Of a stretch of 64,000 nt of DNA, positions 37,440 to 46,494 are shown in pieces. The notes beneath the pieces are model-generated. The model was given only the letters and a program-made list of their open reading frames with translations, made no database searches and was not told where the DNA came from. This DNA comes from Pricia antarctica (GTDB lineage Bacteria > Bacteroidota > Bacteroidia > Flavobacteriales > Flavobacteriaceae): positions 372,001 to 436,000 of the forward strand of contig NZ_FNAO01000004.1 in NCBI RefSeq assembly GCF_900101815.1, read 5' to 3'. The position numbers and the translations under genes were made by a program. How positions within the stretch are numbered: the stretch's first letter is position 1; each line of letters starts with the position of its first letter.

Positions 37440-37570
37440 CACGCTATCATTTCGAGCGCAGTTAAGACCTAAAAGGCGTCTGCCGGTTTGAGTTCTCGAC
37501 TGCCTGGAACGGACATGACCTCGGTTCTCGAAACGCTATTTTTTATAATTTCAGCGTGTTTTTAGAAAAA
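37440..37570. repeat. Palindromic (REP-like) intergenic element
   Basis: The 163-bp gap between convergent rpiA and DUF4861 genes holds nested inverted segments: cacacgct/agcgtgtt at the outer ends, catttcgag against ctcgaaacg, and gcagttaagac against gttctcgactgc. Elements built from a ttcgagcgcagtcgaga-like unit are common between convergent genes in flavobacteria. It may act as a bidirectional terminator; no T-run was clear enough to assert it. Confidence 0.4.
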
Positions 37571-37580
37571 AATCATCAAA

Positions 37581-38780
37581 TCACCGCATCTCAACGACAA
37601 GCGGATTCTTCAATTTCTCAGAAAATGCTTCCAAATAGTTTTCCCATTCCGTCCGGTTCATGAACTGTGCGCTTTTTTTCCAACCAAACCCGGCATAATA
37701 AACGGCCTTACCATCCTCATTTAATTTGATATGTGCGTATAGATTGCTCCGGTCTGTTTCTTCGGTTTCGTATTTTTCATGCCCTAACATATGGCCATTC
37801 GGTACAACGATGCCCGTACCAATTTCCGAATCGAAATGGGGTTCCCAATAGCTTATCCAACCCTCTTCCCCACCAACACCTATGGTACCTTCGTTCTCAT
37901 GTAAGGCGAGTCCCGCTGATATCGTATCGGTTCCTTTGATACTAATTTCGAATTTCGAAAGGTTACTACCATAATCCAATGAAATGTGTTTTTCTTCGGA
38001 TATTTGTTTTCCGGCAGCATCCCAATCCGCATAGGTCAGTATGAAACTGGTACGTATCGGTCCGTTGTACAATCGTTTCCAAGCCGTGAAATTTTTGGAA
38101 ATGGAATAGGTATCGCCATCTTTGGATGCAATGCCCCCTACTCCCCTACTACTACCGACATGAAAACTATCAAGGCCCTCACCATCATCTTCGTGATAGG
38201 AACCATCCGTCTCCAACTCCTTTTTATACCATTTGTTGATGATGGGATAATCCACACGTTTTAGCCAAGCATCGATACCGCTGGAAAGCGTACCGCCTTT
38301 TACATCATCCTCCACCATTTTTTGGGCGGTCGGACCGTAAGTCCGAAATGCGACCCGGTCATTTTCCCAAGCATAATCGTCGGTGCGTTCCGGCACGAAA
38401 CGGGAGTAACACCGCGTAACGCTGTCATTAGCGGTTGCTGCCGTAGAATCGCTGCTGGACACGGAAAATACCATTTCGGATGTCGCCTTAATCTCAGGCT
38501 GAAACAAAACCATATCATCGGTGCCATCACCGTCGGAATCGATGGTTTGACTGAGTATGGGTTTTTGCGTCGCATCATCAATAATAACAATTCTTCCTTT
38601 TTTGTCATCGGTCGCGTCAATGTCTAGGGAATCGATGGGAATGGAAACGGTTTCAAATTCCCGGTTCGTGTCCATGGTATTGCTCACCACGATTTTTTTC
38701 CTTACAGGGGCTTCTTTTTCGGCACATCCCATAAAAAACAATCCTGTTAAACAAATAAAGGCTAGTTGTTTTGAGTTCAT
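37581..38780 (-). CDS. DUF4861 lipoprotein
   Basis: 399 residues, lipobox FMGCAE with Cys19. The body matches DUF4861: an N-terminal beta domain (KIVVSNTMDTNREFETVSIP, in pieces) and a long beta-rich domain with DDYAWENDRVAFRTYGP, KRVDYPIINKWY, HVGSSRGVGGIAS and the end AFSEKLKNPLVVEM. Members are found beside kduI in pectin, alginate and ulvan loci and are thought to act on uronate oligosaccharides; the reaction has not been settled to my knowledge. It ends the kduI-DUF4861 unit, 39 bp after kduI. Confidence 0.8.
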   Translation of the reverse strand: MNSKQLAFICLTGLFFMGCAEKEAPVRKKIVVSNTMDTNREFETVSIPIDSLDIDATDDKKGRIVIIDDATQKPILSQTIDSDGDGTDDMVLFQPEIKATSEMVFSVSSSDSTAATANDSVTRCYSRFVPERTDDYAWENDRVAFRTYGPTAQKMVEDDVKGGTLSSGIDAWLKRVDYPIINKWYKKELETDGSYHEDDGEGLDSFHVGSSRGVGGIASKDGDTYSISKNFTAWKRLYNGPIRTSFILTYADWDAAGKQISEEKHISLDYGSNLSKFEISIKGTDTISAGLALHENEGTIGVGGEEGWISYWEPHFDSEIGTGIVVPNGHMLGHEKYETEETDRSNLYAHIKLNEDGKAVYYAGFGWKKSAQFMNRTEWENYLEAFSEKLKNPLVVEMR

Positions 38781-38819
38781 ACTGCTGGTTATAAATGGTA
38801 TCTTAATTCGATGATTTTA

Positions 38820-39659
38820 CTACCGTAGTTCCGTGATTTTGGCAACATCCATATCACCATAGTCCAAATTCTCGCCGGCCATGCCCCAGATAAAGGTGTA
38901 GTTAGACGTTCCGGAGCCACAGTGAATGGACCATGGCGGCGAAATGACCGCTTCGTGGTTCTGCATCCAAATATGACGGGTTTCTTTGGGCTGGCCCATA
39001 AAATGGCAGACGGATTGGCCTTCGGGCACATCCAAGTAAAAATAGACCTCCATGCGGCGATCATGAACGTGCGCGGGCATCGTATTCCAAACGCTTCCGG
39101 TTTTCAGTTCCGTCATTCCCATCTGTAATTGGCAGGTGGTGACTATTCCGCCGATAATCATTTGGTTGACCGTACGGTGATTTGCGGTTTCCAGAGATCC
39201 CAGTTCTAATTTATTGGCATCTGCCATGCCCACTTTTTTAGTAGGATAACTTTTATGCGCGGGGGCGGAATTTAGATAAAATTTCGCAGGCGTACCGGAA
39301 TCCTTACTTTTGAAAACGACCTCTTTCGCACCTTGCCCGACGTACAACGCGTCTTTATAGGCAAGTTCATAGGCAGTTCCGTCGACCTCGACCGATCCGT
39401 CACCGCCAACATTGATGACACCCAGTTCACGACGTTCTAGAAAATATTCAGCTTTAAGAGGGTCGATAGCTTCTAATTTCAAAGGTTGATCGGGCACCGC
39501 ACCACCAGCCATATAACGATCGTAATGGGTATAGGTGAGGTTGATTTTACCTTTTTCCATAAGATTCGAGATAAGGAACTCTTTCCGTAATCCATCGGTA
39601 TCCAGTTGTTTCGTAGCTTCCGGATTGGTAGCGTAACGTGTTTCGAACTTCGTCGGCAT
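38820..39659 (-). CDS. kduI: 5-dehydro-4-deoxy-D-glucuronate isomerase
   Basis: 279 residues, the standard KduI length. Cupin zinc ligands lie in [17 protein letters not shown] and in [19 protein letters not shown]; the N-terminus has [13 protein letters not shown]. It converts 5-dehydro-4-deoxy-glucuronate, released by GH105 at 5010-6119, to 2,5-diketo-3-deoxygluconate. The next enzymes (KduD, KdgK, KdgA) are not seen in the window. It is probably controlled by the divergent LacI-type regulator, with a 296-bp intergenic region holding a tandem repeat and an operator. Confidence 0.95.
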   Translation of the reverse strand: MPTKFETRYATNPEATKQLDTDGLRKEFLISNLMEKGKINLTYTHYDRYMAGGAVPDQPLKLEAIDPLKAEYFLERRELGVINVGGDGSVEVDGTAYELAYKDALYVGQGAKEVVFKSKDSGTPAKFYLNSAPAHKSYPTKKVGMADANKLELGSLETANHRTVNQMIIGGIVTTCQLQMGMTELKTGSVWNTMPAHVHDRRMEVYFYLDVPEGQSVCHFMGQPKETRHIWMQNHEAVISPPWSIHCGSGTSNYTFIWGMAGENLDYGDMDVAKITELR

Positions 39660-39731
39660 TTTTTTTGAAATTTAGATATTAAACGTTAGATTTTTTGGTG
39701 TTTATACTTAGCAATTTACTGTGGATTGTCC

Positions 39732-39739
39732 TAAATATA
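39732..39739 (-). promoter_or_regulatory. -7-like box for kduI
   Basis: Minus strand TATATTTA, one mismatch to TAnnTTTG, about 72 bp before the kduI ATG and directly beside the tandem repeat, which would span its -33 region. Confidence 0.4.
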
Positions 39740-39772
39740 AGAACCAACCTTACAATAAGAACCAACCTTACA
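39737..39772. repeat. Two perfect tandem copies of an 18-bp unit
   Basis: ataagaaccaaccttaca occurs twice without a spacer (39737-39754 and 39755-39772). It sits upstream of the kduI promoter. It may be duplicate binding sites for a regulator or a recent slippage duplication. Confidence 0.8.
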
Positions 39773-39869
39773 ATTTCGAGGGTTAAGATCAATTGCCTGA
39801 CCTGAACTAGTTAAGGGTAAAAACATCGTTGCAGGATGTTTAAACGAATTTCACAAATATAGTAAATTT

Positions 39870-39887
39870 AATACAATCGATTGTATT
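39870..39887. promoter_or_regulatory. Operator candidate for the LacI regulator
   Basis: aatacaatcgattgtatt is a perfect 18-bp palindrome with a central CG, the usual operator form for LacI-family proteins. It covers the -33 position of the regulator's own promoter, so binding would repress it. Confidence 0.65.
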
Positions 39888-39901
39888 TAATATAAAATCC
39901 A

Positions 39902-39909
39902 TAACTTTG
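39902..39909 (+). promoter_or_regulatory. -7 box for the LacI gene
   Basis: TAACTTTG is a perfect match to TAnnTTTG, with TTG at 39881-39883 (inside the palindrome) 18 bp upstream. The ATG is at 39956. Confidence 0.6.
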
Positions 39910-39955
39910 AAAGCATACCTTCTCAAAATTATTTGGGAGTTTTGTCCACCAGTCC

Positions 39956-40975
39956 ATGAAAAAAACCACCATCCACGAGATTGCCAAGGCGTTGAACATA
40001 GACAGTTCAACGGTTTCACGGGCATTGAACGATAGTGACCGCGTGAAGGCCAAGACCAAAAAGAGGGTTATGGATAAGGCTAACGAGTTAGGGTATACGC
40101 GAAATATGCTGGCCTCTAACCTACGCCGTAACAGAAGCAATACCATTGGCGTAGTCGTGCCGCGGATCTCGCGCTATTTCTTTTCATCAACCATTGCCGG
40201 TATCGAAGAAATGGCCTATCAGGCAGGCTATAACGTGATCATTTGTCAATCTTTGGAAGAAGTGGATCGCGAGCGAAAAATCATAAGTAACTTAATGGCA
40301 AACCGTGTAGATGGTATCTTGATTTCCGTTTCGATGGAAACGCAAGACCATTCCCATTTGACCGCATGTGTTGAAAACGGTACACCTCTTGTCTTTTTTG
40401 ATAGGCATGTCGCCGGAATGAAGCACACGGGCAAGGTTTTGATCGATGATGTGCGGGGCGGTTTCGAAGCGACGGAACACCTGATACAAAAAGGATGTCA
40501 GAAAATTGTACATCTCACCGCACCTCTTGACGTAGAAATCTATAAAAACCGGCACGAGGGATATCGACAGGCATTGGAGAAGTATAATCTAGACTATGAT
40601 AAAAACCTGGTATTGGTCTCCAAACTGTCCAAAGCCGACGGCAATCGTTTGGCTGCTAAGATCTTGAAAGAACTTGATGGTGTGGACGGTATTTTTTCTG
40701 CCAATGATTTAGCCGCTATCGGAGTGATGGACTATTTAAAAAGTACCGGCGTAAAGATTCCTGAGGATATCGCTATCGCAGGCTTCAGCAACGAACCGAC
40801 TTCGGCGGTCATCGAACCTTCGTTGACCACCGTGGACCAATCCGGTGAGGAAATCGGACGTTTGGCCTGTAATCTGTTGCTAGATTACTTTGAAAACGGC
40901 AATACGCTGGTCAATGACCGGACAATAATGGTACAACCGAAATTGATTGTGCGAGATTCGACGAAACGAAAGTAA
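39956..40975 (+). CDS. LacI-family transcriptional regulator
   Basis: 339 residues. The N-terminal helix-turn-helix with hinge helix is clear (TIHEIAKALNIDSSTVSRAL, then LGYTRNMLASNLRRNRS). The sensor domain follows the PBP1 pattern (IGVVVPRISRYFFSSTIAGIE, VDGILISVS, PLVFFDRH, DGIFSANDLAAIGVMDYL, IAGFSNEPTSAVIEPSLTTV). Divergent from kduI and DUF4861, it probably controls uronate use in response to a keto-deoxy sugar, and represses itself through the palindrome at 39870-39887. A role for the downstream sugar genes at 42.9-46.1 kb is possible. Confidence 0.9.
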   Translation: MKKTTIHEIAKALNIDSSTVSRALNDSDRVKAKTKKRVMDKANELGYTRNMLASNLRRNRSNTIGVVVPRISRYFFSSTIAGIEEMAYQAGYNVIICQSLEEVDRERKIISNLMANRVDGILISVSMETQDHSHLTACVENGTPLVFFDRHVAGMKHTGKVLIDDVRGGFEATEHLIQKGCQKIVHLTAPLDVEIYKNRHEGYRQALEKYNLDYDKNLVLVSKLSKADGNRLAAKILKELDGVDGIFSANDLAAIGVMDYLKSTGVKIPEDIAIAGFSNEPTSAVIEPSLTTVDQSGEEIGRLACNLLLDYFENGNTLVNDRTIMVQPKLIVRDSTKRK

Positions 40976-41175
40976 ACATATCCCCCGAAATCGCTGAGCC
41001 CTCCCGAGGATTCGGAACCAAAACATGCAAAAAATGTCTTCAAAACATAATTTACTCATTATACTTTTCTTCACCGAAGATTCAAAGACTCCGATATCCT
41101 GTTCAAAAGATGCGATTTTATTGCTACATTCGGGCTAGGGAATAAAATGAAAGAACTCACTTAAATATATAGCGT

Positions 41176-42822
41176 ATGCTACCTAAAGTAAATCCTACCG
41201 AGACTTCGGCATGGAAAGACTTGACCGAACATCATTCAAAGATGAAGGCACTGCAGATCAAAGACCTTTTCACCGAAGACCCAAAGCGTTTTGAAACCAT
41301 GTCACTTGTCTTTAAAGATCTGCTATTCGATTATTCGAAAAACAGGATTACCGATGAGACGATGAATCTCTTATTCGAACTGGCCGAGGAATGTCATTTG
41401 AACACGGCCATCGAAGCTATGTTTAGCGGTGAAAAAATCAACGAGACCGAAGACCGCGCCGTGTTGCATACCGCCCTTCGGAATTTCTCGGGGAAACCGG
41501 TTAGTACCGATGGAAAAGACGTGATGCCCGAAGTCGAAGAAGTACGCCAGCGTATGAAGGCGTTTTGCGAAAAAGTCCATTCCGGAAAATGGAAGGGATA
41601 TACCGGAAAAACTATTAGACATATCGTCAACATCGGCATCGGTGGCAGTGATTTGGGTCCCGTTATGGTTACCGAGGCCTTGCGTCCGTACTGGAAACAG
41701 GGAATAGAAGCGCATTTTGTCTCCAATATCGACGGAACGCAGATTTCAGAGACACTGAAACAATTAAATCCCGAGGAAACCCTCTTTCTTATTGCATCCA
41801 AGACCTTTACTACGCAAGAGACCATGACCAATGCGCATACGGCCAGGGAATGGTTTTTAAAATCCGCCAAAGCCGAAAAGTACGTCGCTAAACACTTTGT
41901 GGCCCTTTCCACCAATGAAGAGGATGTCATGGCCTTTGGAATAGCTAGGGATAACATGTTCGGTTTTTGGGATTGGGTCGGCGGTCGCTATAGCCTTTGG
42001 AGCAGTATCGGACTTTCTATTGCCCTGACAATCGGTTATGATAATTTTGAACAATTATTAAAAGGAGCCGAGGCTTCGGACGTTCATTTCAGGACGACCC
42101 CCTTTAAAGAAAACATTCCCGTCATCATGGGCCTTATAGGGCTATGGTATACCGATTTTTTTGGAGCCCAAACCGAGGCCATACTACCCTATGATCAGTA
42201 CATGCACCGCTTTTCCGCCTATTTCCAACAGGGAAATATGGAGAGTAACGGGAAACATGTAGATCGCAACGGCCATCCGGTCTCGTACCCTACCGGCCCC
42301 ATTGTCTGGGGAGAGCCGGGCACTAACGGCCAGCATGCCTTTTATCAACTAATCCATCAAGGCACACCCCTTATTCCGTGTGATTTTATTGCGCCGGCCA
42401 TCAGCCATAATCCCATAGGGAAACACCATCCCATTCTGCTTTCCAATTTCTTTGCCCAGACCGAAGCGCTCATGAACGGCAAGGACGCGGAAGAAGTGGC
42501 CGAAGAATTGCAAAGTATGGACGAGCAAGAAAGGGAAAAATTGGTTCCCTTTAAGGAATTCGAGGGCAACCGACCTACCAATTCCTTCCTCTTAAAAGAA
42601 ATTACGCCTTTTTCCTTGGGTGCCCTTATCGCGTTATACGAACATAAAATATTCACCCAGGGCATTCTCTGGAACATTTTCAGCTTTGACCAATGGGGGG
42701 TGGAACTCGGGAAACAATTGGCCAAAAAAGTACTTCCCGAATTGGATGGGGATAAAAAGATTGACTCTCACGATTCTTCTACCAACGGTTTGATCAACCA
42801 ATACAAAGAATGGCGGAAGTAA
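41176..42822 (+). CDS. pgi: Glucose-6-phosphate isomerase
   Basis: 548 residues, the length of E. coli-type PGI. Signatures: [20 protein letters not shown] near 155, [32 protein letters not shown] near 270, and [15 protein letters not shown] near 380. It interconverts glucose-6-phosphate and fructose-6-phosphate in glycolysis. A 200-bp gap after the LacI gene separates it; no operator like that of the LacI gene was seen there. It reads like a housekeeping gene between two sugar regions. Confidence 0.96.
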   Translation: MLPKVNPTETSAWKDLTEHHSKMKALQIKDLFTEDPKRFETMSLVFKDLLFDYSKNRITDETMNLLFELAEECHLNTAIEAMFSGEKINETEDRAVLHTALRNFSGKPVSTDGKDVMPEVEEVRQRMKAFCEKVHSGKWKGYTGKTIRHIVNIGIGGSDLGPVMVTEALRPYWKQGIEAHFVSNIDGTQISETLKQLNPEETLFLIASKTFTTQETMTNAHTAREWFLKSAKAEKYVAKHFVALSTNEEDVMAFGIARDNMFGFWDWVGGRYSLWSSIGLSIALTIGYDNFEQLLKGAEASDVHFRTTPFKENIPVIMGLIGLWYTDFFGAQTEAILPYDQYMHRFSAYFQQGNMESNGKHVDRNGHPVSYPTGPIVWGEPGTNGQHAFYQLIHQGTPLIPCDFIAPAISHNPIGKHHPILLSNFFAQTEALMNGKDAEEVAEELQSMDEQEREKLVPFKEFEGNRPTNSFLLKEITPFSLGALIALYEHKIFTQGILWNIFSFDQWGVELGKQLAKKVLPELDGDKKIDSHDSSTNGLINQYKEWRK

Positions 42823-42871
42823 GTATTTTTTTAGTCCGCCAATTTTTTAAAAATTTGAAAGCAGAACAAGA

Positions 42872-43885
42872 ATGAAGTATATTGTATGTGAAAAACCGGG
42901 TGAATTTGTACTAAAGGAAAAGGATACCCCCCGAAAAAAGCCAACAGAAGCTTTACTAAAGGTCAAAAAAGTGGGTATCTGCGGTACCGATTTACATGCC
43001 TATGCCGGCAATCAGGCCTTTTTTACCTATCCCAGAATATTGGGCCACGAACTGGCGACCCAAGTAGTGGAAATCGGCGAAAATCCACAGGGCATCAAAG
43101 TGGGCGATAATGTGGTGGTCATGCCTTATGTAAACTGCGGCAAATGTATCGCTTGCCGAAACGCCAAGCCAAACTGCTGTACTAATTTAAAAGTTTTAGG
43201 CGTACATACCGACGGTGGCATGCAAGAGTATATTAGTGTTCCCATTGATTTGCTGATACCGGCAAAACAGCTTGACAACGATCAAATGGCGGTGGTAGAG
43301 CCGTTGGCCATCGGGGCACATGCCATTCGCCGGGCCGCATTGAAATCTACTGAAACCATTGTGGTCGTCGGGTGCGGCCCCATCGGAATCGGGATTCTAA
43401 AACTCGCGCAGATTGCGGGCGCCACGGTGATTGCAATCGATATGAACGAGCAACGGCTAGCCTATGCCAAAAAAGACATAGGAGTCGATTACATAGTGCA
43501 GGCAGGTACGGAAGCCGTACACAAAGTCGCTGAAATAACAAATGGCGATATGGCCACGGTAGTGTTCGATGCCACCGGTCACAAAGGGGCCTTAGAAAGC
43601 GGGCCGGACTATATGGCGCACGGCGGTCGGTATGTGCTGGTGGGACTATCCAAGGGGGAACTTAATTTTAACCATCCTGCCCTACACGCTAAGGAGACGA
43701 CGCTACTGTGCAGCCGCAATGCGACCTTGGAGGATTTCAAGCATGTGATTTCCGTCTTGGAAAAGGGAAGATTCCCCATTGACTCATTTATCACTCATAA
43801 TGTCGGCTACAACGATATGATTGACAATTTCGACGGTTGGCTTGATCCCGCGAACGGGGTAATCAAGGCCACTGTAGATTTTTGA
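42872..43885 (+). CDS. Zinc-dependent alcohol (sugar/polyol) dehydrogenase
   Basis: 337 residues of the medium-chain dehydrogenase superfamily. Catalytic zinc site: GICGTDLHAY with Cys and RILGHELA; structural zinc: CGKCIACRNAKPNCC; NAD fold: VVVGCGPIGIGILKLAQ. Substrate unknown; with the SDR and FucP-like permease that follow it probably belongs to an L-fucose, L-galactonate or similar oxidative route. It is 50 bp after pgi and 21 bp before the SDR gene. Confidence 0.88.
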   Translation: MKYIVCEKPGEFVLKEKDTPRKKPTEALLKVKKVGICGTDLHAYAGNQAFFTYPRILGHELATQVVEIGENPQGIKVGDNVVVMPYVNCGKCIACRNAKPNCCTNLKVLGVHTDGGMQEYISVPIDLLIPAKQLDNDQMAVVEPLAIGAHAIRRAALKSTETIVVVGCGPIGIGILKLAQIAGATVIAIDMNEQRLAYAKKDIGVDYIVQAGTEAVHKVAEITNGDMATVVFDATGHKGALESGPDYMAHGGRYVLVGLSKGELNFNHPALHAKETTLLCSRNATLEDFKHVISVLEKGRFPIDSFITHNVGYNDMIDNFDGWLDPANGVIKATVDF

Positions 43886-43906
43886 ACCTGTAAAATTTGA
43901 ATTATC

Positions 43907-44698
43907 ATGGATTTACACTTGAAAAACAAAGTAGTCGTCATCAGCGGGGCGGCTGGAAAGGAAGGGAGTATCGGAGAGACCATACTGCAACGCTTGGTCG
44001 AAGAAGGTGCCATTCCCGCGGTTATCGATAGAAATGAGCGTGGGGGGGAGTACGTGGAGGAAATAACGAAAAATGGCATTGATGCGATTTTCTGCCAAAC
44101 CGACGTCATGCGACCAGATGAGATAAAAAAAGCGCTGGATACCATTGCCCAAAAATATGGGCGTATCGATGTCGTACTCAATAACGTAGGAGTTAACGAC
44201 GGTGTGGGCCTTGATGCCACTTACGATGAATTTATGGATTCCCTAAAGCTGAACCTGGTGAGCTATTTCCTTGTTGTGAAGCATGCCCTGCCCCTATTGA
44301 AAAAATCGAAAGGAAATATTTTGAACATCGGTTCCAAGGTCGCCTTGACCGGGCAAGGAAATACATCGGGCTATGCCGCCGCCAAAGGGGGCGTTCTCGG
44401 CCTGACCCGCGAATGGGCGGTCGATTTAGTAAAATATGGGATACGTTCGAACGCCATTATCATTGCGGAGAGTTGGACGCCCTCGTACGAAACTTGGATA
44501 AATAGCTTGGAGAACGGAGAGGAAAAACTGAAATCCATAGTTGATAAAATCCCGTTGGATAACCGGATGACCACCACCCAAGAAATTGCCAACACTTGCC
44601 TGTTTACCATTTCGGACCGTTCGTCTCACACCACCGGCCAGTTTATTTTTGTCGATGGTGGCTATGTCCATTTAGACCGCGCATTGCTGACAAAGTAA
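43907..44698 (+). CDS. Short-chain dehydrogenase, possibly sugar (L-fucose-like) dehydrogenase
   Basis: 263 residues. The nucleotide motif is VVISGAAGKEGSIGE, an odd variant of TGxxxGxG with two extra residues. NNVGVNDG replaces the common NNAG. The catalytic YAAAK is present in SGYAAAKGG, and it ends FVDGGYVHLDRA. The N-terminal LKNKVVVISG start is usual for the family. Operon with the Zn-dehydrogenase and permease suggests a soluble sugar oxidation pathway of the L-fucose kind; I cannot fix the substrate. Confidence 0.8.
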   Translation: MDLHLKNKVVVISGAAGKEGSIGETILQRLVEEGAIPAVIDRNERGGEYVEEITKNGIDAIFCQTDVMRPDEIKKALDTIAQKYGRIDVVLNNVGVNDGVGLDATYDEFMDSLKLNLVSYFLVVKHALPLLKKSKGNILNIGSKVALTGQGNTSGYAAAKGGVLGLTREWAVDLVKYGIRSNAIIIAESWTPSYETWINSLENGEEKLKSIVDKIPLDNRMTTTQEIANTCLFTISDRSSHTTGQFIFVDGGYVHLDRALLTK

Positions 44699-44770
44699 GT
44701 CCGATAACGGATTAGACCTGACGGAATGCCTTTATTGTACAACCTAACCTCCACTGACCACTGACTTCCA

Positions 44771-46111
44771 ATGCGTAAACCATCTAAAATTCCCGTAGTA
44801 AGTAAAGAACTATTATTTCCATTTATCATCATCACTTCGCTGTTCGCCCTATGGGGCATCGCCAACGACCTCACCAACCCTATGGTCTCGGCCTTTAAAA
44901 AAGTGATGCCCGAACTTTCGAACGTACAGGCATCCTTAGTGCAGTTCGCGTTTTATTTCGGATATTTTTTTATGGCCCTTCCCGCAGCCCTATTCATCCG
45001 AAAGTTCAGCTATAAGTCCGGCATTATTGTGGGATTGGTGCTCTACTCCATAGGTGCCTTTTTGTTCTATCCTGCGGCGGCCTACGAAGAATATAGTTAT
45101 TTTTTGATTTCGCTATGGGTGCTGACCTGTGGATTGGCATTTCTAGAAACCACTTCCAATCCCTTGGTATTGGCCATGGGCGCTAAGGAAACTGCAACAA
45201 GGCGATTGAATTTGGCACAGGCGTTCAACCCTATGGGATCTCTGACCGGAATGATTATTGCCCAAGTATTTGTAATCGGTGCCCTACGTTCCGATGACTA
45301 TGCGCCCGATGCCTATGCGGCGCTTTCATCCGTAGAATTGTCCGCCATTAGAGAAAACGATCTGGGTATTATTAGCATTCCTTACATCGCTCTTGGAATT
45401 TTGGTGTTGGTCATTATGGGCATCATCCTTTTTACGAGAATTCCCAAAACCCCGGACCAAGAAAAAATGTCCGTTTCCAAATCCTTTAAAAAATTGCTAG
45501 GCAACAAAAACTATATCATGGGGGTTGTTGCACAAGCCTTTTACGTGGGTTCCCAAATCATGTGCTGGACCTATATTTTTCAATATGTCGACAATCTGAA
45601 TGTGGGCCTTCCCGAATCGGAACAATTGACCGCCACTTGGTTCAACGTAACCGCCATGGTGCTCTTTCTGACAGGAAGATGGATCGGGACCTTGCTGATG
45701 AAAACGATCGACCCGTCCAAACTTTTGATGTACTTCGGTATTGGCGGGGTTATCATGTCCGCAGGGGCCATTTTGCTTCCGGGAATGATCGGACTTATAT
45801 CGTTAGTAGGGATATCGGTCTTTATGTCGATCATGTTCCCGACCATCTACGGAATTGCGTTGAACGATATGGGCGAGGAGGCTAAAATCGGTTCCGCAGG
45901 TCTGGTCATGGCTATTGTAGGCGGCGCGTTGATGCCCGTTTTACAGGGAAGCATCCTAGATTGGGGCGGTGATGGTTTCGCGGATGTACAGGTTCTCGGA
46001 TTTATCCCCGAGGTCAAATTTTCCTTTATCCTGCCTCTGATTTGCTTAGCTGTGGTCGCTTGGTACGGATACAGCAGTTTCAAATTTTCACAAAGCAACA
46101 TCGAAGTTTGA
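44771..46111 (+). CDS. fucP: FucP-type sugar:proton symporter (MFS)
   Basis: 446 residues with 12 predicted membrane helices. FHS-family traits: SLFALWGIANDLTNPMVSAFKK, QFAFYFGYFFMALPAALFIRKF, LAFLETTSNPLVLAMG, RRLNLAQAFNPMGSLTG, and the C-terminal GLVMAIVGGALMPVLQGSI. E. coli FucP takes up L-fucose, L-galactose and D-arabinose; relatives import glucose or galactose. Last gene of the sugar-dehydrogenase run, 72 bp after the SDR gene. Confidence 0.87.
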   Translation: MRKPSKIPVVSKELLFPFIIITSLFALWGIANDLTNPMVSAFKKVMPELSNVQASLVQFAFYFGYFFMALPAALFIRKFSYKSGIIVGLVLYSIGAFLFYPAAAYEEYSYFLISLWVLTCGLAFLETTSNPLVLAMGAKETATRRLNLAQAFNPMGSLTGMIIAQVFVIGALRSDDYAPDAYAALSSVELSAIRENDLGIISIPYIALGILVLVIMGIILFTRIPKTPDQEKMSVSKSFKKLLGNKNYIMGVVAQAFYVGSQIMCWTYIFQYVDNLNVGLPESEQLTATWFNVTAMVLFLTGRWIGTLLMKTIDPSKLLMYFGIGGVIMSAGAILLPGMIGLISLVGISVFMSIMFPTIYGIALNDMGEEAKIGSAGLVMAIVGGALMPVLQGSILDWGGDGFADVQVLGFIPEVKFSFILPLICLAVVAWYGYSSFKFSQSNIEV

Positions 46112-46135
46112 CCCAAGCGATACTTTTTTCGAACT

Positions 46136-46283
46136 CATTTAGAGGTATTGTTTGGTCCCAAGAATATTGGCTTTTGAGGGCGGATAAAGTCATTTTTTAA
46201 TAGCATAACAGGGCTACAGTTTTTCGAAATCAGAAAATAAGGCCTTATGACTCTATCATCGTAGATAATAGAAAAAGTCTAAA
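46136..46283. repeat. Dispersed intergenic repeat, copy R2
   Basis: About 148 bp, aligned end to end with R1 (27859-28005) in the same orientation, with scattered substitutions. It begins 25 bp after the permease stop codon. The rest of this 383-bp gap (46284-46494) is AT-rich and shows no gene. Confidence 0.75.
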
Positions 46284-46494
46284 TATGCTCTTCATGAATT
46301 AAATATCAATTAGGCCAATCCGCATGTCTTTAATGATGTTCAGGGGGAACTCCTAGATACCCCGTAAGCCTGATATCAGCATTCCCATTAAATACGAATC
46401 AGCAAATAAAATTTGGATTACCGACCACAAAATCATATTATTTGGCTTATATTTTAGCCTAAATCTAATTTCAAGAAATCATACCTATTTTCAA

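Noticed and set aside
43907-44698. SDR as KduD, completing uronate catabolism with KduI
   Set aside because: The nucleotide motif and N-terminus differ from KduD, and it is operonic with a FucP-like permease rather than with kduI.
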